A program made the translations under genes and the position numbers. The notes under the pieces are model-generated. The model was not told where the DNA came from, ran no database searches, and worked only from the letters and a program-made list of their open reading frames with translations. 64,000 nt of DNA from Nectonema munidae. Taxonomy: Eukaryota > Nematomorpha > Nectonematoida > Nectonematidae. Of the stretch, positions 45,546-58,100 are shown one piece after another; the stretch's first letter is position 1; the number at the start of each line of letters is the position of its first letter. The stretch spans positions 248,001 to 312,000 of the forward strand of contig JAUIRK010000593.1 in the NCBI GenBank assembly GCA_030549495.1, in the 5' to 3' direction.

Positions 45546-47080
45546 CCCCTATTTGAGTTGAAGACAAACAATCATACCGATTGTTTTCTATTAAACAATT
45601 AGGATGGCATAAAGGTTGAAGACTTATTTGAAAAGCATAGTATTCAATTATTTATTAGTTTTCAATAAAATCAAGAAAATTGCAGCAATATAAGATTTTG
45701 AGTGCTGGCTCAAAATATACAAAATCTAAAAAGAAGGAATGCAAATTTTGGCTTGAGGGAATTTTGCGAAACAAAAATTATTTGTCGAAGGGAAAATTAT
45801 GAGAAAAGAAATAATTATAAATCAGGAAAGTGACATTTTAAAAATATTTTAGCTAGAAAAGTGATAATCGATACAGGGTGGTAATTAGATTTTTCTCACC
45901 TTTTTTATAAATAAGCATGACTTTATTTAACTTGAAAGAATCACGACAAACAGAGATGCAAGAATTGCAACCATTAAGAAAAAAGTCAGGTAAAAACATT
46001 CTTTAACTTGTTGCATAAAAATTCAGTACTATTAATTTTCAAGGTGTTAATCGTATTCAAAACATTAGTCCAATAAAATTGACTAAAATCAAAATTGTTA
46101 GGACACATACATATCACTATTAATATGGGAATTATTATTAGTTTCACCATTTTTACTTTAAGTTCTTCCTTTTTTACTTCAAATTCTTCCTTTTATAATT
46201 TTACTTCGTCCTTAAGTTTTTTTATTTTTGATTTAATTTTTTTCCACTTAGATTTTTTATATTAGCACTCTTTTTTTGATTTAAAATCGAATTATATACT
46301 TATATTATTCAATTTTTGGCGTTTTAATTCTATAAACCTCGAAAAAGTCTTAAGTATATACCTCGCGGAAACTGGCAATTTGAAACACTAACTCTTTTTT
46401 TAAATTTTTTTATAAAAAGTTTTTTGAGACGCAATTTCTAATACCCAGCTTTTGAGAATGACTTTTCTGGCTACCGTATTAGGCATATCTGTGGGAAAAA
46501 AGTTACTTTTGGGTCAAGAAATGTGTTTTCTTTGGTCTAAAGGGAAATGTGAATGCATTATAAAAGCGTTAACCTGTTTGTGTAAAAAAAGTTACTCAAC
46601 AAAATAGATGTGAAATTGCGGCCTTAACCTGGAGTGGTTATCAATTGATATTTAAAGTATATGCAGAATTTCGTTTATTTAACCAAAAAGATTGGAGATT
46701 ACTGATTCAAGTTACCAAATAAAATATGTGACAAATGTTTATGCTTTTAGAACATAAATACATAAAACGTACTTTCAAAAAATACAATCTCAAGACTGAG
46801 GGAAGTTTTCATTGAAAAACAAATAAGCGGGAAAGAATTTTTGGGGCACTTCAAACCAAAATTTTTTGTATTAATTTACATATTTTTGCACCGCCTGCTA
46901 AAAAGCGTTTCCACATCAATATAAACATATAAAAAATCAATCTCAAACATATAAAAGGAACACAACAAAGAAATTCATTAAAATTATTCGACATTAAAAT
47001 GAAATCGAACTTCTCTAAGTTACAAAGATCGATTACAAAAACAAAATAGTATGAAACGATTCAAAAAAGTCTGCTTACTT
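45546..47080. other. Intergenic, AT-rich
   Basis: A repeated TTTTACTTnAAnTTCTTCC motif occurs at about 46150-46210. No gene is recognised. Confidence 0.5.
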
Positions 47081-47084
47081 TGCA

Positions 47085-48230
47085 CCATGACACTACTAAA
47101 ACCTTAAATTTCTATGGCGTCAACGTAGGCATGATATTTTACGACCTTGAGAAGGCTTTTGATACAGTCTAGCACAAAGGTTTCCTGTTCAAATCCAGTA
47201 GCATGTTTGTGCCAGCATGCATCTTTCAGGCAGTTTACTGTTTCCTTTCTCAACGCTCAAAGAGAATAAGCCTACGGCGTGGGTCCAAGCCGACTTCTGA
47301 CTAGTGTTCAACATCTACGTATCTGGGGCATTAGGGACCCTTTCAATAAGTCTATCATTGCTAGGATAATCAGCTTCGCAGAAGACGTATGCGTGCGTAT
47401 ATTACGGCGCTAAGCGTGACCCCCGTATTTGCAAATACCTTAGGGACGTATATATCATATTTGAGAGGTATTTCACGGGATGAAGCCATAATGTGAATTA
47501 CTCTAAATGCAAGTATCACAAAAATAACCCCCCAACTATGGCCAATATTCCCCTAGTTCGCTTCCAAAAATATCTAGGAATCAATTGGGATGCAGGATTT
47601 ATTTTTCATCGTGAAGCTCACGAAAAGATTAATAATACTTCTTCACTATTTCTTTTTGCAACTTGAAAACGGTGCTAGTTGTACACCGAAATTAATTGTT
47701 CAAATAAAGATTATTTTCCAAAACTCTTCGTGTTATCTCAATATTTTTCAATTTTACTTCAAAATGGAAAATCCGTGTTCTGTTTTCAAAAAAGATTAAT
47801 AAAGGTAAGAAAAAATTCAGCGCTATATGGATGTCTTAAAGACCTTGGGGTCAATTCCACTACTGTAGGCAAGGTCATTAAAACCCTAACAATGCCGAAA
47901 TGACTTATGTTAACTCCATTTTAGAAGCCAACCTTCTTACAAACTTTTTAGAACTGTTTATGGCAACCCTTTCACATACCCGGACCTCCTTTTCTTGGTC
48001 CCAGAAAAGATTGGAGAAATTGGATAAAAAGTTCATTGGAAAACTAAGATGCCCTCAATTATGACAAGGTTGGGAGCTCACGCAAACCCGGCTGAAGCGT
48101 TCTTGACGATATATGCTCTGTATTCTGCTATTTATTTATTTCCTTCTGAGTCCTAGATCCGCTAACTTAAATTTAGGATTGGCATGTTATAAGCCCCAAA
48201 CAGCTTCATGGTACGAGCTAGGTTAGGCAT
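47085..48230 (+). mobile_element. LINE reverse transcriptase relic
   Basis: The + strand carries decayed reverse transcriptase text: GMIFYDLEKAFDTV near 47129-47170, SFLSQRSKRISLRRG near 47240-47285, SFAEDVCVRI (the Y/FADD position) near 47373-47400, and LVRFQKYLGINWDAGF near 47553-47600. Carboxy-terminal pieces such as SWSQKRLEKLDKKFIGKLRC follow near 47990-48050. There are many stops and frameshifts. Confidence 0.72.
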
Positions 48231-48826
48231 AGTCCTTTAACTGGCCTCTGTACTAGTCTGTTTGTAGGACCTATTATATTCATAAAATATATATTCAGGG
48301 GTATATAATTCTAGCATGACATAAAAGTGTTTATATTTTTAATTTCTATAACATGTGCTAAATATTATTAAAGAATTGAAGGCCTTTTAATTTTTCGTAT
48401 TTTTTTAGCATATCTCTTTTGTAATCATATTTTTTTATTTACGAACAAGCTACATTGCGTGGTGCCGACTTTTTATCCAGAATTTTTTCCTCTGAAGAAT
48501 TCAAAGTTTCTTACGGTAGGTAGTACTCTGGCGAGCCGATTCTAACGTTGTTGGTAAACAAGCTAACACTAGACATTAAGAATGCTTCTCGCACACTGGA
48601 AGCGTTCTGGTTAGGATCGTAAGGCATGCAATACAAGGGCCTATCTTAGGTTTTTAGTGAGATGGAAAGGCCATGTAGATCCTGGACTCAGCATTCAATT
48701 TCAAAACATCTTTTCAAGTTAAAATGCTGAAGACTTTCAAGCCGGTGAGAAATATGCATTATTTGAAATACAGGCATATATTTTATATTTAAACTCATTC
48801 GAGACCAATTTACAAGATTATATTCC
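48231..48826. other. Intergenic
   Basis: This may contain the last remains of the LINE, but I see no defined feature. Confidence 0.4.
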
Positions 48827-49313
48827 GCGGACATTTCGCCCAAAAGACATTTCGCCCTATGGACATTTCACCCCATTATTTTCATAAGAAAGTTCGTCCC
48901 ATGGACAATTCGCCCCATTATTTTCATAAGACAGTTCGTCCTATGAACAATTCGCCCCATTATTTTCATAAGACATTTGTCTCATGGACAATTCGTCTTA
49001 TTATTTTCATAAGACATTTTGTCTCATGGACAATTCGCCCCATTATTTTCATAAGACATTTTGTCTCATGGACAATTCTAAAATTTCTAAAAAATTAAGA
49101 GATAAAATGATTAATTAGAAATAATTTAATAGAAATAAAATAAACAAGAATATAAAAATTTTTAATAATTTTACACATATAATAAACAAAGATGGATGAA
49201 ACAAATAGTCTATATGAGATAATTTGTCCATGGGGCGAATTGTCTATGGGGCGAATTATCTATGGGGCGAATTGTCTATGGGGCGAATTGTCTTTGGGGC
49301 GAAATTTCTGTCG
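48827..49313. mobile_element. Inverted-repeat (foldback) element built from ACAATTCGCCCCAT units
   Basis: The left arm starts CGGACATTTCGCCCAAAAGA. The right arm, read inward, starts CGACAGAAATTTCGCCCCAA. Each arm is made of short tandem units with the core GGACAATTCGCCCCAT. The left arm continues as a 42-bp tandem repeat containing CCCCATTATTTTCATAAGAC. The right arm has about five units of 17-18 bp. The centre is AT-rich. No coding content is present. An open frame across the left arm (48859-49098) is only the translated 14-residue repeat. Confidence 0.88.
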
Positions 49314-49559
49314 ACCTTAAATTAAAATTAAGCCAATTTTATAAAATTGTAGTTAATTTAAACAAAAAATAGTCAAAATGTAACATCAACAACAACAATA
49401 CATCACAAACTTTATCGAATAATATTGTTCCTTTCTTTATCAATTAAATTTTCCCAGAAGGGATAAAGAAGATGTTACCCTCATTTTTTTTACTTTTTTA
49501 GTATTTTTACACATAAAGAAAAAATTTTGATTTCTTTATAATTATACAAAATTAGCAAT
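49314..49559. other. Intergenic, AT-rich
   Basis: Nothing is recognised. Confidence 0.5.
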
Positions 49560-50450
49560 ACATCTAGATTTCATTTCACTTTCCCATCAAGCTAGGGTTT
49601 AGCCAGTTTTACAACTTTGAATAAAAATTTGTTCAATTTTACGTTTTCAATTTTCCCTATTTTGCTCAGCGCCCAATTTTAATTTCTTTTTCTCATATCT
49701 TTTTCAACCACTTCTTTCCAGCTCCTTTACCTTAATTGCGCAAGTCATGCGCTTTTCCAATCAACTCTTCTTTTGGTTTCCAATTTACATGACCAAATCA
49801 TTTTAGTCTAAACTTTATTTATTTCATCTACTTTACATAAATTTCTTATTTTCTCGTGGCTTATTCTCGATTTTAAACTAAAAATACACACAATCATGAG
49901 CATTCTCTTTTCTGTTGAATTTAATCAACTTTTCTCAGCTTCTTTCAATGCCGAACTTTCACCACTATATACTAAACCGGATCTAATACAACTTTCACAT
50001 ACATAGCCTCTTAAGTTTAGAGACAAAGAACTACTGCATAAAATACTGCTTAAAGATTTAATTTTTTCCATGCTAGTCTTATTCTATGCGCTACGGAATT
50101 TCCTGCACTACACCCCCTATCTAAAATCCTACTAAAATCTATCTCCTTCTACAACTTTTTCATTTACCCTCTCTACTGTCTTATAATCCCAACAACTACT
50201 ACTCTTAATCTTAGAGCAACTAGTATATACCCACTTATTGCAAAAGAATAGAATTTCTTTGAACTCTTTTTCCACAAACGCTAGAAGGATTTGCCTTAGA
50301 AACTAAATGTTCTGATTTAAATGAAGCTCTTATCTTCATCCCTTTAGTTTTATTGGCATTAATTTCATCCCTTTGTTTCTGAATTTCTATTTTCTCACTT
50401 AACTCTTCTTAAGAATCTGCAAAAAACTTCATTTGAATGTAACTTTAATT
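49560..50450 (-). mobile_element. LINE ORF2 3' relic
   Basis: The minus strand carries the decayed post-reverse-transcriptase region of a LINE: TEKRMLMIVCIFSLKSRISH then EKIRNLCKVDEI near 49930-49840, the position where many LINEs read EKRMLRW..G.S..DR..NE.IR. KMIWSCKLETK follows at about 49800. Many stops are present. Confidence 0.62.
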
Positions 50451-51461
50451 ATGAGTTTTCCTCTTAAATGCAGATTTTGCCAAATTTTCGTAACTTCTAT
50501 ATGCTAAAGCTTTTAGTTATAATTTCGACAACTCCAGCAAAACCAGCGTGTTCAATTAGAACCGGTTTACACACAAACCTGCAGAAATGGGGAAAAAAAT
50601 AAAAAATAGAGATTTCTACGCACAACTCGCCGGCTCAAATGAATCGTCAATCACCCAGCACTCCAACATGAAACCTACGATAAAGCCTCCACTGAACAAT
50701 GGTGTCAGCATAAAGACTTAATATGATTAGTTTATTTTTATTAAAAATTTTTGAACAAAAATTTTCAATGATATTTTCCATATGTTTGATATTATAAATA
50801 AAGTATTTTTAACAATGTTATCAAATTTTGTAGCAAATAAGAGCTAGAACAATTTTCTTAAAAATAAGGGGGGGGGGACCTGTGCTCGCTGTAATGTTGA
50901 CAATAAAAACAGTTTTAATGACAGTGCTACTTGAAAGTTTTGTGATGAGCCAGAGAAAAGACAGGAATGCGAGTAGATGTCGACATCGAAACCCGCCACG
51001 CATAATATTTGCAGCAGACCAGATGCGCGTCCAGCAAAAGAACAAGGGCTGTCCGCTTCCCGAACGCCACTTCAGCGAACCAAACTGAAAGCTATCAGAA
51101 CAAATTACCCACACAACTATTAGCAGATAGGTTTGACTTGCTTCAGATAGCTTGAACTGTGCTCACTCACCGATACATCACTGCAAAGAAGAACAGCGTA
51201 TCGATGATGATGATGATAAATAATTGCAAAAAATCAATAAAGGAGACGCGCTCAAACGCGAATACAGCTTGGCCATCGAGCAAATAAACATTTCACCTGA
51301 TGAGGTGACTCGTTTGTGCTTTGTTATCGGTGTGATGACGATGAAAATGGAATAGAAACTTCGACGACTTCTAATCTATGCTAATGATTGCTTCTTCCTC
51401 TTTGAAGTCAGAGAGTTGGTATCGATCGCACGCATTTTCACATTTCCTTGCAAAATAGGCA
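50451..51461. other. Upstream region of the membrane-protein gene
   Basis: A poly-G tract lies at 50869-50877 and the sequence at 50880-51110 is GC-richer than its surroundings. Open frames occur there on both strands (50821-51114 minus, 50882-51088 plus) but no family is recognised. This may be promoter or 5' UTR sequence for the gene starting near 51552. A (GAT)n run lies at about 51205. Confidence 0.35.
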
Positions 51462-51551
51462 GTGCCAGGTTTTCTAGTATCGCTGTTGTTACTGGAGACT
51501 CGTTCCCATTCCTTTCTGGGCCAAGATGTTGGAGATTACTTCTTAAATATT

Positions 51552-52110
51552 ATGCCATGTTCCCTCCTCTCCTCCACACTGCTTTTAGTTTACCTAACTG
51601 ATACAAATTCAGCACGTAGGGTGTTGAGCCCAACTTCTGAGAATTCTCTTCTGCTTCACAAAGGAACTTTTGAAAATGAAGTATTCTATAGGAAAAATGG
51701 AACAAGCTCTTCCATTCAAAGTAGAGATTTAGGAGAAGATAAGTGGTCGGTTAAAGAGCGGAGAAACTGTTCCATCGTTTTCAACATTTTGAACAACTCT
51801 ATTCAAAGCGAGTGCACAAACTACTCACAGAGTTTTCTTACACAGCCAAGCCCGACTTTAACTCAACTGGAAAAAGCAGATGATTCTGAATTTTTGTCTG
51901 TCTTAAACATTACAAGCAAGCGTGACTCTCTTAAAAATAAATCAAGTGATCGTCTGTATACCCATGGCACAGGCAAACGACTCGAAGATGTTTCGAGGCG
52001 GCCTAAGACTTCTTTTAGTTTGAATGAACTAACTCACTCATCCTCAAATGACGAGACAACCAAGGGCAAAACAGTACAGATTCACAACAACACCATCATC
52101 TTCAAACAAG
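51552..52110 (+). CDS. Membrane glycoprotein gene, exon 1
   Basis: The exon encodes the signal peptide and most of the ectodomain, ending HNNTIIFKQ plus the first base of an Asp codon at an AAG|GTTTCC donor. The open frame runs only nine more codons into the intron. Confidence 0.72.
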
Positions 52111-55100
52111 GTTTCCTTTCTTTTTTACAACTTAATTAATACATTTCACATATCATCCAAAGCGCTGAACTCAGCGTATTTAGTATCATAAAACTTTTTT
52201 TTGTTAAAATCTAGCAATTATGTACAATTTTAAAGATTAAAGTTTATGTAAATGAAATTTTTCTCTAAAAATAAGGGGTATACATTAAAATTTTTCTATA
52301 CCAAAAATAATTAAAAATAATAAATATCAGCTAGCAAATATCAGTCTAATTAATTTGTCTTTGAACATTATGAGTCGGTCTCACGTTTTCAACGTCCTGA
52401 GGTTTTCAAAGATGATTAAAGATTCAATATGCACAAAGTTTTGAAGTAATTGCTTCACTTATATACTAATCTTGTTAACTATTACTACACGAAGCGTATA
52501 AATAAGAGATCTAGAGCTTTTAAAATAAAATAAAAAATAAATTACAATATAACTTACATTAAGCTAAAATCAAAATGGTATATAAAATAATAAAATTTGG
52601 ACATTAGGATATTTTGTAATGAAAATGGAAGATGTATGTCTGTGTTTGTGTGTAACAATTTTTATTATGGTCTCACTTACACTTAAAAACTTCTTGACCA
52701 TAATAAATTTCCGCAAAAATAACTCACTTTTGCTTTAATTAGAAACAATAAAACTAAATTTTGTAGCATTTTGTATGTTTTTAACAAATTACACAACTTA
52801 TTTTGTCATAATATTATTACAGACAAGATTTGAGAAAAAGTACAAAAAATAGTTCCAAGTTCAACTTTTTTTGTAAAATATTTTCCCTTTTTTTGCAATA
52901 CAATTTGTATAATCAGTATGAGCTTGAATATATTTAAATGTACAAACACTTAACTAAAAATTTATTAGGTTCCAGTGGCGGATCCAGAAATTGACCCTAA
53001 GAGAGGGGGCAACTTTAAAAAATACTAGTATAATACTACCATACAAGTCTTGGTGCTTTCGGAAAGAACAAAATCAGTAAGTGGAATTTCTGAAGCCATT
53101 CTTCATAGGGGGCCTAGACCCAGGTGCCCCTCCCCTCTGGATCCGCCAGTGGTAGGTTCCCTGATTGAGATAACGAAGAAGTTTTTATGCCGTAATAAGT
53201 GTGCCGTTATTGTTTATATGCCCTCTTGTTATAATGCCCTCTTGTTATAATATAAGTGATACTTTCTCACTCTCTCCTCACAAGTAGGTACCAGGTACCT
53301 AGTTAAAGGACCGAAATAATTTTGTCTCGGTCTTCCACAAAAATAACACTCGGTTCAAGCAAGTATCAAGCGATGTTATAAATTTGAAGAAAAAAATTAG
53401 ACCTTTAGACTTCCCAAAATTTCGTGTTTCAGTCTATACTTAATATGAAAATTTGAAAACTTGAAATATAGAAGTCTTAGAATTAGGATATATTTGAAAT
53501 GAAAATATGCCTGTTTGCGTATAAAAATTTGCTATAAGGGTTTTACTTAATTAGTCGTTAGAAAAGTTTTAGGGTTATATTTTCAAGTGCAGGTGTCTAA
53601 AATAGCCTTTCTTCATTCAATTATTTGCATCTAGAGTTAATTTATAGACCAAAATTTTTGTTTTCTTTCTCAGAAACATAAAAAATGTCATTTTTTCCCG
53701 AAACACTAAATAAATTTTATGACAGAAACATCAAAATTTTTTTACTAGCAATGGAACTTATAATTAACTAACTATTATCGTAAGACAAAAGATAATAAAA
53801 ATAACAAAATATAATTGCACTGAAAATTATTATTAGAAAAGAGATACACTTTTTGAATCTAGTATTTCAAATGATTATTTAATAAATGTCAAGTCAGTAT
53901 CCAAATAATTCAAAATGACTTTTTTTATTGTAAGTATTTGGCTTCATTAAGGAAAAATATATTGCTATTTTATTGAAAGAGGATTCCATATTTCGAGTGT
54001 ACTATCGACGACTTACATATTATTCACTACAAAATCAACTTAAGAAAAGGGTCTAGAATAGATCCCTTATTGTAGACGTAGATTGGACGTGAGGATAAAA
54101 ACAACCTGATCCAGTTAAAGATGGACCATACCTGTATAGTTTATGACATAGAATAGCATGCTTGACAGAATTGAATGCTTTTTCGAAGTCCAGAAATACA
54201 CCTAAATTCATATGATTTTGATAGAAGGAGTTAGAAATGGAATGAATGAGAGAAGATAAAGCATCTTGCGTGGATCGCTTAGCCGTAAAACCGAACCCAA
54301 TTGATTCTGAGAGATTAAGTTATGCTTGGTAGAAAAAGTTATTAATTTGCTTAGAATTATTTTCAAAAGCCTGATATAAAGAAATTGGGCGATTAAGTTT
54401 AACCCTATTAGTGCTGGGCAAAATTTGTCCGCTCAAGTGCTGGGGGGCGTAAAGTGCCCCCCCCCCTATTTTTCTCAGATATTAATAAGTTTTATAAATA
54501 TTTTTAATGTTACATATATATTTCAACTATGCTGAATTAAGTAATGTCCATTTTTTTATCAAAATCAATCAAACCTGTCAAAAAATTGATTTATATTTGA
54601 CAGCTCATCTCAAAAAGTAACTTTTTATTTAAATAATTATATAAAGTTTTTACACATGTATATTGTATACCCATTTTCAAATATGCTGAATTCAGTGGTG
54701 ATATTCATTTTTTATGAGAATCAATCAAACCTGTCAAAAAATTGATCTAAATATGACAGTTCATCTAAAAAGAAACTTTTTATCTAAATAATTATGTAAA
54801 GTTTTTTACACATGTATACCTATTTTCAAATATGCTTAATTCAGTGGTGATATTCATTTTTTATGAAAATCATTCAAACCTGTCAAAAAAGTGATTTACA
54901 TAGGACAGCTCATCTCAAAAAAGAAACTTTTTATCTAAATAATTATAGAATGTTTTTTACACATACATACACCCATTTTCAAGCATGCTGAATTCAGCGG
55001 TGATATTCATTTTTTTTTATAAAAATCAATTAAAGTTATCAAAGCATTGATTTATATATGACAACAGCTCATCTTAAAAAGAAACTTTTTATCTAAGTAA

Positions 55101-58100
55101 TAATATAAAGTTTTTTACACATATATACCCATTTTTAAGCATGCGTAATTCAGTGGTGATATTCATTTTTTTATGAAAATCAATCAAAACTGTCAAAAAA
55201 TTGATTTATTCCAAAAAGAAAGGATCAGTCACGGTTTTTTGAATTAGAGAATTACATTTAATAGAAAGTATAGGGAGGTGATGAAGTTTACCGTGTAGGC
55301 ATTTTACACACATATACCCATTTTCAAGTAGGCTGTGTTTACTGGTTATATTCCTTTTTATAAATATTAGTCAAACCTGACAAAATAATTTAAATATGAC
55401 AGCCCATGTCAAAATTAAAATGTTTATTCTTATAAAAAGTTTTTTATACATTTCAAGTATGTAGAATTTAATGGTGATGTTCATTTTTTATGAAATCAAT
55501 AAAACCTGTCAAAAAATCGATTAAACCTGTAAATCAATGTCAAATATATAAACATAAAAATAACTTCTACTTGCAGTATTTCTCTGGTAAATGTTTTTTT
55601 AATTTATTTAATAAACCAACTTTAGGTGTTTAATTCACTCAAAATATTTCATTCTACAGTAACTTATGTAACTCGATAGGACCTCCATCTTTTTGGCTAC
55701 AAATTCGTTATCAGCTCGTAGTCTCTACGTCATATTATAATTTACAGTATCTAATTTTGCTATTCATTCTATGATAATCCTTTCTTGGTAACTCTTTTTT
55801 CATTAGAAATTTATATTCTTCAATGTGTGTTCGAAAAATTTTTTATAATGATAAAATTACTTTTTCTTCTCTCAAAGCATTCTGATTAAAGAATCTTCTT
55901 GATGATCTTAGACTTTTTTTTATCAGTATCGTGTATTTTATTATCAGGCCTGAATATTTCTCAACCAATCTCATTTCAAAGGTTTTTTTCTGATGAATCA
56001 TTCGTGATGTTCATTGTTCTATTACAAAAAGTTGCCCACGTTCTTCATCTAAAAAAATTTCTCTTTGACGCAAAAGGAAAAAGATGAACAAATTCAATTT
56101 AAATTAAAAATATCTTGATGGTGACTAAATTCACACATATTGGCATCTGTGCCATTTTTGATAAATCTGACCTATTCTAAATTTTCAGATTTCCTACCCA
56201 TCTTAGCTAAATGTTAATTGTAAGATAAGCTATATATTTAAATATTTTTCATTTGTAAAAGAGGAACTTCTTTTTCACAGTCAAAATCTTTTTTGAAGCA
56301 TCTAATATATAATTAAACCACTTCGTAGTTCATTAGAACATGGTAGATCTTCCATTTAGTCAGGATACTTATTTTTTTTTAATTATTTGTTTTGATCACA
56401 TGTTCTCTTTTCAATTAGTTTTCAACTTGGTTCCTTCTCTCATACAAATTTTCAAAAGATTTTATAATACGTTTTGTTTTTTTAATAAATAATCCAGTAC
56501 AGAAATAAAATAAGCATAGTCCATTTGGTATAAAACAGATATTTTATTTTTTTGAAAATATTTTTGAAGACAGTATCTAGAAGTAAACTGCAACAAGCTT
56601 TCAGATATTTTAAATCCATAAATGCCAAACCTGAGTCTAAAAATGAAACCAGCATCTTCCATTTGGCATAAAAACAGATATTTTATTTAAATTTCAAAAA
56701 TATTTCTGTTGACAATAGACGTAAATCGAACATTTGATTGACACCTTCAGACATTTAAAACCTCTAAATGCAAAAAAATGATTTCAGAAATAAAAATTAT
56801 CATGGTCGAATTGGTATAAAAACATATATTTCATGTAAAATTACAGAGAATATTTTGGGATATAGTTTTCAGACATAAACCGCAAATTTGATTGACACTA
56901 GCAGTAAAACCTCTAAATGCGAAAACTGAGTCCAGAAATTTTTTTCAGGCTATCCAAATGCCTGTTACTCCCATTCATCCTGATACATCAACTTCCTACA
57001 TTATCCGCTTGTGAGCGAGAGTACTCTACGTCTGGGCTGTCAAACTGAAATTGGTTTGCTGCACTTTGTTCTCATTCGCGTCACACATGACGAGTAAAGT
57101 GCCTCTCAGTAAGGCATTCTTATTGGCCAAAGTGAGATGACACAAATTAAGAGTTTAATTTTAATTAATACATAATGCTGTAACTAAACCGAAGAGTGAA
57201 ACTTCAGAAGAGATGAAAAGAAGACTTATTTCATCAGGATGTAGTACGTCCCAAAATGAAAGAAGCAATTAGAGAAGGCTTAACGATGACTTAATTAATA
57301 AGGATATAACGATTACTTGAAAATATATGGACTTGAAAAATTTAGGGGAGGTAGCTGGGGGTTGATGAATTTGAGTATGTTAAATAGTATTTTTTGAAAG
57401 CATTTTTACAATGCAACGTTTGATAGTGAAAGAGGAGAGGAGAGTGTGTGTTATGCTGAAGAACGTTGGCATTAAAGATGAAAGAATTGTTTCGGGGGTT
57501 GAAAGAGTAGCGATAATAATTGAAGAAGCATTGGCAACATGAAAGAAGACGAAGTATGTCGACAGTCAAGTCAGAAGAGGTGAGGCGTGATTCAAAAGAT
57601 TTGAAAATTTCCTTTTCGATCGAGAAAACTCTGTTGATCAAGGTTTGGTTTGAATAGGGCCAAACGACCATGCAGTGTTTGATGATGAGGAAGATGTAGG
57701 CATAATACAGAATTCGAGGAGTTAGAATTGGTAAACAATTTTTGAAAAGCTAGATAAGGAGAATAGAGTTGATATGTGTGGACCATGAAAGATTATTATC
57801 CATCAACACTAAGGTGAGAAAGTTTAAACGAGCTGGTCTTCTCGAATATGACATTGGTGATTTTCAGCGAACTATCACGAAACTTATCAACGTTCATGTC
57901 GAGATTATTGCGAATAGACCATATGTAGTCTTTATTGAGGTGGCTATTGATAGAACAATAATTTTCATCTTGTGTGCATTTGAAAAGGAGCGTGGTATCA
58001 TCTATACTGCTGGAGGGTAACAGTCAGGGAGGATGGAAGTGATCTCATTGATGAAGATCAGAAAAGAGAAAGGCCCAAGGATTGAGCCTTGCGGAATGCG

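Noticed and set aside
48859-49098. Protein with 14-residue PHYFHK repeats
   Set aside because: It is a translation of the 42-bp tandem units in the left arm of an inverted-repeat element.
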